NCBI GenBank assembly: GCA_025061975.1
Contig: JANXBB010000268.1
Span: forward strand, 1 to 8,738
Length of the DNA stretch: 8,738 bases
Direction of reading: 5' to 3'
From: Caldifarciminota bacterium
GTDB lineage: Bacteria; Hydrothermota; Tepidihabitantia; Tepidihabitantales; CAIPLT01
Position numbers and translations under genes: made by a program. How positions within the stretch are numbered: position 1 is the stretch's first letter; each line of letters begins with the position of its first letter. The notes under the pieces were generated by a model. That model searched no databases. It was not told the origin of the DNA and was given only the letters and a program-made list of their open reading frames with translations. Shown one piece after another: positions 1 to 6,127 of this stretch.

Positions 1-379
<379 letters not shown>

Positions 380-424
380 TCTGCCACTTTTAATTGTCCA
401 TCAAGTTTTTATTAGATAATTAAA

Positions 425-544
425 AGCCCGGTGGCAATACCGGAGGGGAAACACCTCTTCCCATTCCGAACAGAGTCGTTAAGCCCTCCAGGGCCAATGG
501 TACTGCGCTGGTAACGGCGTGGGAGAGTAGGTCGTCACCGGGCT
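425..544 (+). rRNA. rrf: 5S ribosomal RNA
   Basis: This is a complete 5S rRNA of about 120 bases, lying ~45 bases after the 23S with no tRNA between them. The terminal helix is perfect: AGCCCGGTG at 425-433 pairs with CACCGGGCT at 536-544, and the pairing extends outward through A/T pairs to about 422-547. Internal hallmarks are CCGAACAG at 476-483, GTTAAGCCC, and the loop E/helix IV-V block ending in GGGAGAGTAGGTCG. The terminal helix is followed directly by a T run and AT-rich DNA (544-559). No separate intrinsic terminator was found for the rrn operon. Confidence 0.95.
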
Positions 545-547
545 TTT

Positions 548-684
548 TAATTTTATTTATCACAAGCCTTCTCTTAAAACCTCTCGCACAAATTTTTTAT
601 AAAAAATTATCGCTAAAATAAACTATCATTGCGAAGTGCTTGATTTTCAACAATATAGAAATCTTAAGAAAATTAATAAAACTC
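548..684. other. AT-rich spacer between 5S rRNA and pilin promoter
   Basis: No gene, tRNA or convincing ORF is visible here. The only structure noted is an 18-base perfect palindrome made entirely of A and T at 591-608 (AATTTTTTATAAAAAATT). Its base composition makes it unlikely to be a strong terminator, and its role is unknown. Confidence 0.5.
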
Positions 685-712
685 TTGACAAAACTTTCTT
701 TTTGTGTATAAT
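685..712 (+). promoter_or_regulatory. Consensus sigma-70 promoter of the pilin gene
   Basis: A perfect -35 TTGACA (685-690) and a perfect -10 TATAAT (707-712) are separated by 16 bases. The predicted transcription start is about base 719, giving a leader of roughly 54 bases before the pilin ATG at 773. Matching both hexamers exactly predicts strong vegetative transcription, in keeping with an abundant structural pilin. Confidence 0.82.
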
Positions 713-733
713 TTTTACCGAGGGTATGTAACA

Positions 734-769
734 ATGAGAACAAAATCTAAAAAGAAAGGAGGTGAGTAA
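734..769 (+). CDS. Possible 11-codon leader ORF upstream of the pilin
   Basis: An ATG at 734 opens an 11-residue ORF (MRTKSKKKGGE) ending in TAA at 767-769, three bases before the pilin ATG. A Shine-Dalgarno-like GAGGG lies at 720-724, nine bases upstream. The last codons (AAA GGA GGT GAG) are themselves the Shine-Dalgarno of the pilin gene, so a ribosome translating this ORF would cover and then terminate beside the pilin start. That geometry could couple or modulate pilin translation, but the Gly-Gly-Glu end is dictated by the ribosome binding site and the ORF may be accidental. There is no recognisable homology in so short a peptide. Confidence 0.28.
   Translation: MRTKSKKKGGE
755..766 (+). 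promoter_or_regulatory. Near-perfect Shine-Dalgarno of the pilin gene
   Basis: AAAGGAGGTGAG is an extended complement of the 16S rRNA 3' end. GGAGGTGA (758-765) sits seven bases before the ATG at 773. This fixes the start codon and, with the consensus promoter, indicates a very highly expressed gene. It contrasts with korD and rpsR, which have no such site. Confidence 0.88.
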
Positions 770-772
770 GAA

Positions 773-1405
773 ATGCGTAATCAAAAGGGATTTACATTAA
801 TTGAACTTCTCGTGGTGATTTTGATCATCGGTATCTTGCTTGCGCTCATGATTCCGAATTTCGTTTTGTTCCAGGAAAGAGCACGTCGTGCGTCAGTAAA
901 GAATAATATGCATGTTGTCCAGACAGCACTTGAGGCTTATGCTACCGACCACAATGGAAATTATCCGGTATTAGACGAGTTTGCTGATGATGCTGGTATA
1001 ATTTATTATCTACCTGGTGGTGATGTAATGGCTGTTCCAGAAGCAATTCCGGGTAATTGGCCAATTAATCCTTATACCGGAGCCCGATATAGCGTAGAAG
1101 GTGGTAGCATTGCATACAACAGTGGTTGGGATAATGGTGTTTTTGACGCTTCTGGTGTGAATGCAGCGGTGCGCAGTGATGAGGACGCTTGTCCGTATGC
1201 TGATTGGGTGCTTCCATTAGGTGCAGATATGCCCGGTGGCCAAATCAGAATCGGAACTTATCCTGATGCTGGAGAGGTTCCACCTACAGAGTATGGTATT
1301 GCGGGATGGGGTAGAGTTTATGCGGATGGCGAAGATCATCCATGCATGTATGATATTGATCCTGCTGATCCTGCAATATTTATTTACTACGTGCTCCACA
1401 ACTAA
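773..1405 (+). CDS. Type IV pilin-like protein (prepilin with N-terminal methylation motif)
   Basis: This is a 210-residue secreted subunit of a type IV pilus or type II secretion-like filament. The N-terminus MRNQKG/FTLIELLVV is a class III prepilin signal: a short basic leader, the prepilin peptidase (PilD) site after Gly6, Phe7 as the methylated first mature residue, and Glu11 at the +5 position. Residues 8-30 form the hydrophobic alpha-1 helix that anchors the precursor in the membrane and packs in the filament core. Residues 45-66 continue into a GspG-like segment (TALEAYATDHNGNYP). The C-terminal domain is acidic and rich in Gly, Tyr, Asp and Pro. It contains the only two cysteines, Cys140 and Cys191, plausible partners in a pilin-type disulfide. 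The gene stands alone between its own promoter and terminator, with no pilus assembly genes in the window. By eye its GC content is higher than that of its neighbours, perhaps from codon optimisation. Major pilin versus pseudopilin cannot be decided. Confidence 0.9.
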   Translation: MRNQKGFTLIELLVVILIIGILLALMIPNFVLFQERARRASVKNNMHVVQTALEAYATDHNGNYPVLDEFADDAGIIYYLPGGDVMAVPEAIPGNWPINPYTGARYSVEGGSIAYNSGWDNGVFDASGVNAAVRSDEDACPYADWVLPLGADMPGGQIRIGTYPDAGEVPPTEYGIAGWGRVYADGEDHPCMYDIDPADPAIFIYYVLHN

Positions 1406-1425
1406 TTCTCTAACCTGATAATCTT

Positions 1426-1455
1426 AAAAAGGGGGCTTTTAAGCCCCCTTTTTTA
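1426..1455 (+). terminator. Rho-independent terminator of the pilin gene
   Basis: GGGGGC (1431-1436) pairs with GCCCCC (1443-1448) around a short TTTTAA loop. The stem is extended outward by A5 (1426-1430) against T5 (1449-1453), and the T run continues downstream. The A5/T5 symmetry means it could act in both directions. It lies about 20 bases after the pilin stop. Confidence 0.92.
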
Positions 1456-1600
1456 TTTTAGGGGTTAGTGCCTATACTATCCAGGGGATATCAGTGAAGT
1501 TTTAATAAAAGACTTCGTGGAACTTTTAAGTGTGTATGTTAAGCATGATCTAATAAGATTTTTTGTAGAAAATTAAATCTTTGATTTAACAGAGGACTTA

Positions 1601-1705
1601 ATGATAATTGTAAGACAAAGACGAAATGTGATTTTGGGCGAGGAACAAAGTGAACTCATACGGATTTACCTAAAAGTTGGATATAAAACTTTAAAAGGGT
1701 TTTAA
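1601..1705 (+). CDS. Possible small protein, 34 residues, unknown
   Basis: An ATG at 1601 is preceded at a good distance by AGAGGA (1591-1596), a reasonable Shine-Dalgarno, and opens a 34-codon ORF ending in TAA at 1703-1705. The peptide starts MIIVRQRRNVILGEEQ, is basic overall, contains no cysteine and has no obvious transmembrane segment. I do not recognise it. It could be a genuine small protein, a gene remnant or chance. No clear promoter is visible just upstream. The main support is the ribosome binding site and a composition less AT-biased than the surrounding intergenic DNA. Confidence 0.22.
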   Translation: MIIVRQRRNVILGEEQSELIRIYLKVGYKTLKGF

Positions 1706-1787
1706 TCTAATGAAACCAAAAATTATTTTAAAAAACTTATGTAATTTTTTTCACTTTGAGATAAATTTAAAAAGCATTTTAAATCAC

Positions 1788-1816
1788 TTGACTATTTATG
1801 ATTTATTTATTATATT
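1788..1816 (+). promoter_or_regulatory. Candidate promoter of the kor operon
   Basis: TTGACT (1788-1793, 5/6 matches to the -35 consensus) and TATATT (1811-1816, 5/6 matches to the -10 consensus) are separated by an ideal 17 bases. The predicted start point, about base 1823, lies within a few bases of the korD ATG at 1826. The transcript would therefore have essentially no leader. Confidence 0.6.
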
Positions 1817-1825
1817 AGTAATCTA

Positions 1826-2068
1826 ATGAAAAAAAAGTATCCGAGTTCTAAATGTGTAATTGGGAAAAATAATGTAGAGATTTGTATAATTAAAGAGTTT
1901 TGCAAAGGTTGCGGAATTTGTGTTGAGTTTTGTCCTAAAGATGTTTTAGGGTTAGGAAAAGATTTAAAAGTAGAAGTTATAAACATTGATGCGTGCACCG
2001 GTGACCGATTGTGCGAATTACGATGTCCGGATCTGGCAATTTTTGTTCATAAAAGAAAGGAAGGTTAG
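1826..2068 (+). CDS. korD: 2-oxoacid:ferredoxin oxidoreductase delta subunit (ferredoxin-like, KorD type)
   Basis: This 80-residue two-cluster ferredoxin subunit would pass electrons from the catalytic subunits to free ferredoxin. The first motif is canonical, C26-x2-C29-x2-C32-x3-C36-P. The second is C57-x2-D60-x2-C63-x3-C67-P, with aspartate where the second cysteine of a normal 4Fe-4S motif would be. By ferredoxin-fold logic C26/C29/C32/C67 bind one cluster and C57/D60/C63/C36 the other. C10 and C20 are extra cysteines in a short N-terminal extension. ATG 1826 is the only plausible start: a stop lies in frame at 1799-1801, and no other ATG, GTG or TTG precedes the first motif. There is no Shine-Dalgarno. 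It heads the operon, five bases before korA. The family is clear; the KorD name rests on its neighbours. Confidence 0.9.
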   Translation: MKKKYPSSKCVIGKNNVEICIIKEFCKGCGICVEFCPKDVLGLGKDLKVEVINIDACTGDRLCELRCPDLAIFVHKRKEG

Positions 2069-2073
2069 CTTAG

Positions 2074-3177
2074 ATGCAACTTCTATCCGGTAATGAAGCA
2101 ACTGCTTTAGGAGCACTAAAAGCTGGTGTGCGATTTTTCGCCGGATATCCAATAACACCATCAACCGAAATTGCTGAGGTTATGGCTGAAGAACTTCCTA
2201 AAGTGGGGGGAATTTTTATTCAAATGGAAGATGAGATTGCAAGTATCTGTGCCGTTATTGGAGCTGGAGCTTCGGGAATGCGGGCAATGACTGCAACTTC
2301 AGGTCCGGGCTTTTCGTTAATGCAAGAAGGAATCGGTTATGCAGTAATGGCTGAAGTGCCCTGTATTATTGTTAATGTTCAACGGGGTGGGCCGGCTACT
2401 GGGCTTCCAACAAAAGTTTCTCAAGCTGACGTGATGGCAGCGCGTTGGGGAACACACGGTGATCATCCAATTGTTGCTCTTGCACCTTATAGTGTTTTAG
2501 AATCTTTTGAACTCACAGTAAAAGCAGTGGAGTTTTCGCTCCGACTGCGTATGCCGGTAATAATTCTTTCTGATGAGATCATTGGTCATATGCGTGAGGT
2601 TGTAAAATTGCCTGAAGAAGTTACGATATATTCTCCGCCGCCCCTAACTAAATCACGCGATGAGTATTATCATTATGATGACGATACAAATTTTGATGCA
2701 CCTTATGCGCATTTTGGTCAAGGATACCGAATTCATCTTACTGGGCTTACTCACCGAAAAGATGGTTTTCCAACTAATGATCCTAAAATAATTAAATGGA
2801 AGTTGGATCGGCTTTTAGAAAAAATTACTAAAAATCGTGAATGGCTTCATCTAGTTGATTATCAAGATTTAGATTCTGATACCGTGATTGTTTCTTATGG
2901 AAGTTCGGCACGGAGTGCACTTGAAGCAAAATTTGAATATGAACAAAGACATAATAAAAAAATTGGTTTTTTAAGACTCATAACTATCTGGCCTTTTCAT
3001 TATCAGAAACTTCAGAGTTTATTAAAAAATGCTAAACGAGTTATTGTTGTCGAAATGAATCAAGGTCAGATGACGCGCGAAATTTCTCGCGTCATAAAAC
3101 ACAATGCTGAACTAATTAATGTTAACCGCTATGACGGGGAGTTAATTACTCCCGAAGAGATTTTAGCAGTGCTATGA
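2074..3177 (+). CDS. korA: 2-oxoacid:ferredoxin oxidoreductase alpha subunit (KorA type)
   Basis: This 367-residue alpha subunit belongs to a thiamine-diphosphate enzyme that decarboxylates a 2-oxoacid, probably 2-oxoglutarate to succinyl-CoA, reversibly reducing ferredoxin. The pyrimidine-binding domain has GNEA (6-9), GYPITPSTE (24-32), QMEDE (50-54) with its conserved glutamate, TSGPGFSLM (75-83), and RGGPATGLPTK (104-114). The C-terminal domain II carries RLITIWPF (301-308) and VEMNQGQM (326-333), typical of this family. Length and the separate gamma subunit match KorA rather than the fused alpha/gamma or single-chain pyruvate forms. The start is supported by AAAGGAAGG at 2056-2064, nine bases upstream. 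It overlaps korB by four bases (ATGA), so the two are probably translationally coupled. Substrate preference cannot be proven from sequence; a branched-chain oxoacid (Vor) role is the main alternative. Confidence 0.93.
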   Translation: MQLLSGNEATALGALKAGVRFFAGYPITPSTEIAEVMAEELPKVGGIFIQMEDEIASICAVIGAGASGMRAMTATSGPGFSLMQEGIGYAVMAEVPCIIVNVQRGGPATGLPTKVSQADVMAARWGTHGDHPIVALAPYSVLESFELTVKAVEFSLRLRMPVIILSDEIIGHMREVVKLPEEVTIYSPPPLTKSRDEYYHYDDDTNFDAPYAHFGQGYRIHLTGLTHRKDGFPTNDPKIIKWKLDRLLEKITKNREWLHLVDYQDLDSDTVIVSYGSSARSALEAKFEYEQRHNKKIGFLRLITIWPFHYQKLQSLLKNAKRVIVVEMNQGQMTREISRVIKHNAELINVNRYDGELITPEEILAVL

Positions 3178-4001
3178 AAATACCTGAGATATTTGAGTTT
3201 ATCCGAGTTGATGAACGGCTGCCGCATATTTTATGTCCGGGGTGTGGAATTGGTTCAGCGATGAATGCGATGGTAAGAGCAATTATTGAGTCCGGTCTTA
3301 AGAACGATGATGTTTGTGTTGTTTCAGGAATCGGTTGTTCGTCGCGAATTCCCGGATATATTGATGCTGATACATTTCATACCCTTCACGGGCGAGCAAT
3401 ACCTTCGGCGACTGGTGTTAAATTAGCTCATCCGGAGCTTGAAGTTATTGTAATTGCCGGTGATGGTGATTTATTAGCAATTGGGGGCAATCATTTTATT
3501 CATGCGGCACGAAGGAACTTAGATATGACAGTTATTTTGATTAATAATTTTAATTATGGAATGACTGGAGGACAGGCATCACCAACAACCCCACAAGGTA
3601 AATACGCCAAAACTGCACCTTACGGCTGGACTGAACGCAATTTTGACGCATGTGCTATTGCTCAAGCGTCTGGTGCTGTGTTTGTTGCCCGGAGTACTAC
3701 TTATCATGTGACTCATCTGCGGACTCTTATTAAACAGGCAATAAAGAAAAAAGGCTTTGCGTTAGTTGAAGTTATTTCCCAATGTCCTACCTTATACGGG
3801 CGATTGAATCGCATGGGCGATGCAGTAAAAATGCTTGAGTATTTTCGCGACAATACGATATCAATTTCTCAAATAAAAGATCCTAAAGAAGCTGAAGGTA
3901 AAATAGTTATTGGGGTACTTCATGATGTTGAGGCTCCGGAGTATTATGAAACTTATAAAGAAATTATAAGAAGAGCACAGGCACAAAAACACCATGTATA
4001 A
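3174..4001 (+). CDS. korB: 2-oxoacid:ferredoxin oxidoreductase beta subunit (KorB type)
   Basis: This 275-residue beta subunit binds the thiamine diphosphate pyrophosphate/Mg2+ and, by family precedent, a proximal 4Fe-4S cluster. The cofactor motif runs from GDGD (97-100) to INN (123-125). Cluster ligands are probably C21 and C24 (CPGCG), C55 (GIGCS) and C204 (SQCPT). Family landmarks HGRAIPSATG (72-81), NYGMTGGQ (127-134) and PTLYGRLN (205-212) are all present. The protein is intact and of normal length. Its ATG lies inside the korA stop (ATGA overlap), and its own end overlaps korC by eight bases. That arrangement argues for strict co-translation of a stoichiometric complex in the cytoplasm. 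Confidence 0.94.
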   Translation: MKIPEIFEFIRVDERLPHILCPGCGIGSAMNAMVRAIIESGLKNDDVCVVSGIGCSSRIPGYIDADTFHTLHGRAIPSATGVKLAHPELEVIVIAGDGDLLAIGGNHFIHAARRNLDMTVILINNFNYGMTGGQASPTTPQGKYAKTAPYGWTERNFDACAIAQASGAVFVARSTTYHVTHLRTLIKQAIKKKGFALVEVISQCPTLYGRLNRMGDAVKMLEYFRDNTISISQIKDPKEAEGKIVIGVLHDVEAPEYYETYKEIIRRAQAQKHHV

Positions 4002-4524
4002 AGAAATAAGATTAGCAGGAACTGGTGGTCAAGGATTAATTTTAGCCGGAGTGATTTTGGCTGAAGCGGTTGGTGTATATGAAGGGAAAAAAGTAATTCA
4101 GACTCAAAGCTACGGACCAGAAGCGCGGGGTGGAGCATCACGAACCGATGTAATAATTTCCGACACCGATATTTTATATCCTAAAGCTCGGCACCTTGAT
4201 ATTTTGGCGTGTCTATCGCAAAAATCCTATGATAGTTATATAAACGACTTAAAAGAAGGCGGAATCGTAATTTATGACACATTTTATGTTCAGGCAACCG
4301 CAGCCAATAAAGGGTACGGTTTGCCGTTAGCAATTAGAACGCGCGAGCGTTTTGGTCGGGAAATATTTATGAATATTGTGTTATTAGGTGCATTGGCTGA
4401 AATTACCGGAATTGTAAAAATTGAATCATTAAAGAAAGCAGTTGCGAATCATGTTCCCAAAGTAACTTTAGAGCACAATCTTAAAGCATTAGAATTAGGT
4501 TCAGAAATTGGGAGGGGAAAGTAA
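3994..4524 (+). CDS. korC: 2-oxoacid:ferredoxin oxidoreductase gamma subunit (KorC type)
   Basis: This 176-residue gamma subunit of the pyruvate/ketoisovalerate oxidoreductase catalytic-domain family (POR gamma) completes the four-subunit complex. Recognisable features are the N-terminal glycine-rich GTGGQG (9-14), the conserved SYGPEARGGASRTDVIIS stretch (39-56), and a Rossmann-like alpha/beta pattern through IVIYD (66 onward, by eye). In relatives this subunit forms part of the CoA-binding surface. The start overlaps the end of korB by eight bases with only weak Shine-Dalgarno matches upstream, so translation is probably coupled. The kinase gene follows after one base. No frameshift or missing segment is seen. 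Confidence 0.92.
   Translation: MYKEIRLAGTGGQGLILAGVILAEAVGVYEGKKVIQTQSYGPEARGGASRTDVIISDTDILYPKARHLDILACLSQKSYDSYINDLKEGGIVIYDTFYVQATAANKGYGLPLAIRTRERFGREIFMNIVLLGALAEITGIVKIESLKKAVANHVPKVTLEHNLKALELGSEIGRGK
4511..4517 (+). promoter_or_regulatory. Shine-Dalgarno that decides the GTG start of the kinase gene
   Basis: GGAGGGG lies inside the last codons of korC, eight bases before GTG 4526. It favours GTG 4526 over an in-frame TTG at 4508, which overlaps korC and has no ribosome binding site at proper spacing. Confidence 0.8.
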
Positions 4525-4525
4525 A

Positions 4526-6127
4526 GTGCAAGATGCTTCTTCAATTGAGCATAATTCGGTAAAAGATTATTTGTCAATTCTTTTAAAACCCCGCTTTTGG
4601 GGTAAAGATTGTAAAAAAGTAAAACTAGTTCAGACTCATACTTCCTGGGTGTTTTTAACCGGGACTTATGCATATAAGATAAAAAAGCCCGTCTTTTTTG
4701 GTTTTTTAGATTATACCACATTATCATTGCGAAAAAAGTTCTCCTATGAAGAATTCAAAATTAACCAGATCTTAGCTCCGGATATCTATTTTGGAGTTAT
4801 CCCAATACTCAAAAAAGGCAACAAAATATTTTTAGGTTCTGAGGATACGAAATCGCACGAAGTAATTGATTATGCTATTAAGATGCGAGAACTGCCCCAA
4901 GATGCAATTATGACCAATTTGCTTTTAAATAAAAAATTAGGTTTTTCACCTATTAACGAAATAGCACGAATTATCGCTAACTTCCATAAAAAATCTCGTT
5001 CGCGTGAGGGTTTTTATAAATATGGAAGTATTGAGACAATTAAATATAATTGGGATGAGAATTTTGTTCAAACTGAACCATTTATTGGAGTCACACTAAC
5101 TAAAAATAAATTTGAAAAGATTAAAAGTGCAGTAGAAGAGTTTATAAAAAACAATAAATATTTGTTTATCAAAAGAATTTACGATCAGAAAATAATTAAA
5201 TGTCATGGTGATCTTCATTCAGAAAACATTTTTGTAGTTGATAAGGTTTATATTTTCGATTCGTTAGAATTTAATCCCCGATTCGCAGTTAGTGACACAG
5301 CATCAGAAGTAGCGTTTTTAGCTATGGACTTAGAATTTTATAATCACAAACATCTCGCCGATTTTTTCCTTGACCGCTATCTTTTCTATACTAATGATTG
5401 GGAGCTTTTACGCCTATTAGATTTTTATAAATGTTATCGCGCCTATGTTCGAGGTAAAGTAACAAGTTTTTTACTTAATGATTCAAAATTAACCCACGCA
5501 GAGAAAAACAAAATAAAATTAAAAGCCCGAAAATATTTTGATTTAGCCGAGAGCTATTCAGATCTTTTTAACCGCAAACTTCAATTAATTATGGTGATGG
5601 GGCTTCCCGGTTCAGGTAAAACTTATATTGCCGAAAGAGTTGCGCAAAAACTTGGAGCGCATTATTTATCAACTGATATTATTCGCAAAGAAATTACCAA
5701 CACCCCGATTGAAGAGCACCGCTTTGAAGGTTATGGCAAAGGAATATACCGAGCGGATATTTCTCAAAAAACCTATGCGGAACTTTATCGGCGTAGTTAT
5801 AATTATCTTGCCGGGGGAATAAGTTGTGTTGTTGACGGAACCTTTGCTTGGGAAAGTTCGCGAATTGAGTTGCAAGACATTGCTTCTAAAACTAAAGCAC
5901 AATTTTTTATTGTGCACTGCACCTGTCCAGAAAAAATTATTCTTTCACGGCTTAAACGACGCCCCCATACAGCTTCAGTTTCGGATGCAACTCCGGAGAT
6001 TTATTTTCGGATCCGAGATTATTTTGAACCCGTAAAAGAACGACAAAATTACTTAGAAATTAACACCGCTAAATCTGTGCGAGAAAACTTATTGAAAATT
6101 ATTAAGTTTATAAATAAAACCGGGTAA
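4526..6127 (+). CDS. Bifunctional protein: aminoglycoside phosphotransferase-like domain fused to a P-loop kinase/AAA domain
   Basis: This is a 533-residue fusion. The N-terminal ~350 residues are a COG2187-type member of the aminoglycoside phosphotransferase/choline kinase superfamily. It has an early beta-hairpin region (HTSWVFLTGTYAYKIKKP) with the likely ATP-contacting lysines, the catalytic loop HGDLHSEN (227-234), and the metal-binding aspartate in IFDSLEFNPR (Asp245). The C-terminal ~180 residues are a COG0645-type P-loop kinase with Walker A GLPGSGKT (359-366), a substrate-site STD (382-384), and VVDGTF (435-440). An arginine-rich lid (RLKRRPH) follows. Such fusions occur widely in bacteria as uncharacterised proteins; I know of no proven substrate, and actual antibiotic modification should not be assumed. 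It sits one base after korC with a strong Shine-Dalgarno, so it is probably co-transcribed with the oxidoreductase. Its stop abuts the tyrS stop on the other strand. Confidence 0.88.
   Translation: MQDASSIEHNSVKDYLSILLKPRFWGKDCKKVKLVQTHTSWVFLTGTYAYKIKKPVFFGFLDYTTLSLRKKFSYEEFKINQILAPDIYFGVIPILKKGNKIFLGSEDTKSHEVIDYAIKMRELPQDAIMTNLLLNKKLGFSPINEIARIIANFHKKSRSREGFYKYGSIETIKYNWDENFVQTEPFIGVTLTKNKFEKIKSAVEEFIKNNKYLFIKRIYDQKIIKCHGDLHSENIFVVDKVYIFDSLEFNPRFAVSDTASEVAFLAMDLEFYNHKHLADFFLDRYLFYTNDWELLRLLDFYKCYRAYVRGKVTSFLLNDSKLTHAEKNKIKLKARKYFDLAESYSDLFNRKLQLIMVMGLPGSGKTYIAERVAQKLGAHYLSTDIIRKEITNTPIEEHRFEGYGKGIYRADISQKTYAELYRRSYNYLAGGISCVVDGTFAWESSRIELQDIASKTKAQFFIVHCTCPEKIILSRLKRRPHTASVSDATPEIYFRIRDYFEPVKERQNYLEINTAKSVRENLLKIIKFINKTG

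Larger units (their letters stand above)
1455..1825. other. AT-rich intergenic region before the kor operon
   Basis: This ~370-base gap has no recognisable gene, tRNA or mobile element. It holds a short imperfect hairpin at 1496-1516 (GAAGT/ACTTC), a small ORF with a ribosome binding site at 1601-1705, and a 13-base direct repeat TAATCTAATGAAA at 1703-1715 and 1819-1831. It also holds the kor promoter at 1788-1816. A 38-codon AT-rich ORF, 1710-1826, ends in a TAATG overlap with korD, but its composition looks non-coding. Confidence 0.5.

Noticed and set aside
591..608. A/T-only 18-base palindrome as an rrn terminator
   Set aside because: There are no G-C pairs to stabilise a termination hairpin, and such palindromes are frequent in AT-rich spacers.
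1710..1826. 38-codon ORF ending in TAATG over the korD start
   Set aside because: It spans the kor promoter, is dominated by AT-driven residues (Ile, Leu, Asn, Phe, Lys) and resembles translated intergenic DNA. AAAGGG at 1694-1699 is only a marginal ribosome binding site. It is kept only as the counter-hypothesis to a leaderless korD.
1810..1998. 62-codon ORF on the - strand opposite korD
   Set aside because: It is a shadow of korD, which has a clear ferredoxin motif. The other short ORFs opposite or overlapping kor, kinase and pilin genes were dismissed on the same grounds.
4508..4525. Upstream TTG start for the kinase gene
   Set aside because: TTG 4508 lies inside korC and lacks a correctly spaced ribosome binding site, whereas GTG 4526 has GGAGGGG eight bases upstream.
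4526..5600. Antibiotic resistance gene reading of the phosphotransferase domain
   Set aside because: The fold superfamily includes aminoglycoside kinases, but the COG2187-type domain fused to a P-loop kinase is a separate uncharacterised group. The location in a metabolic operon gives no support for resistance.
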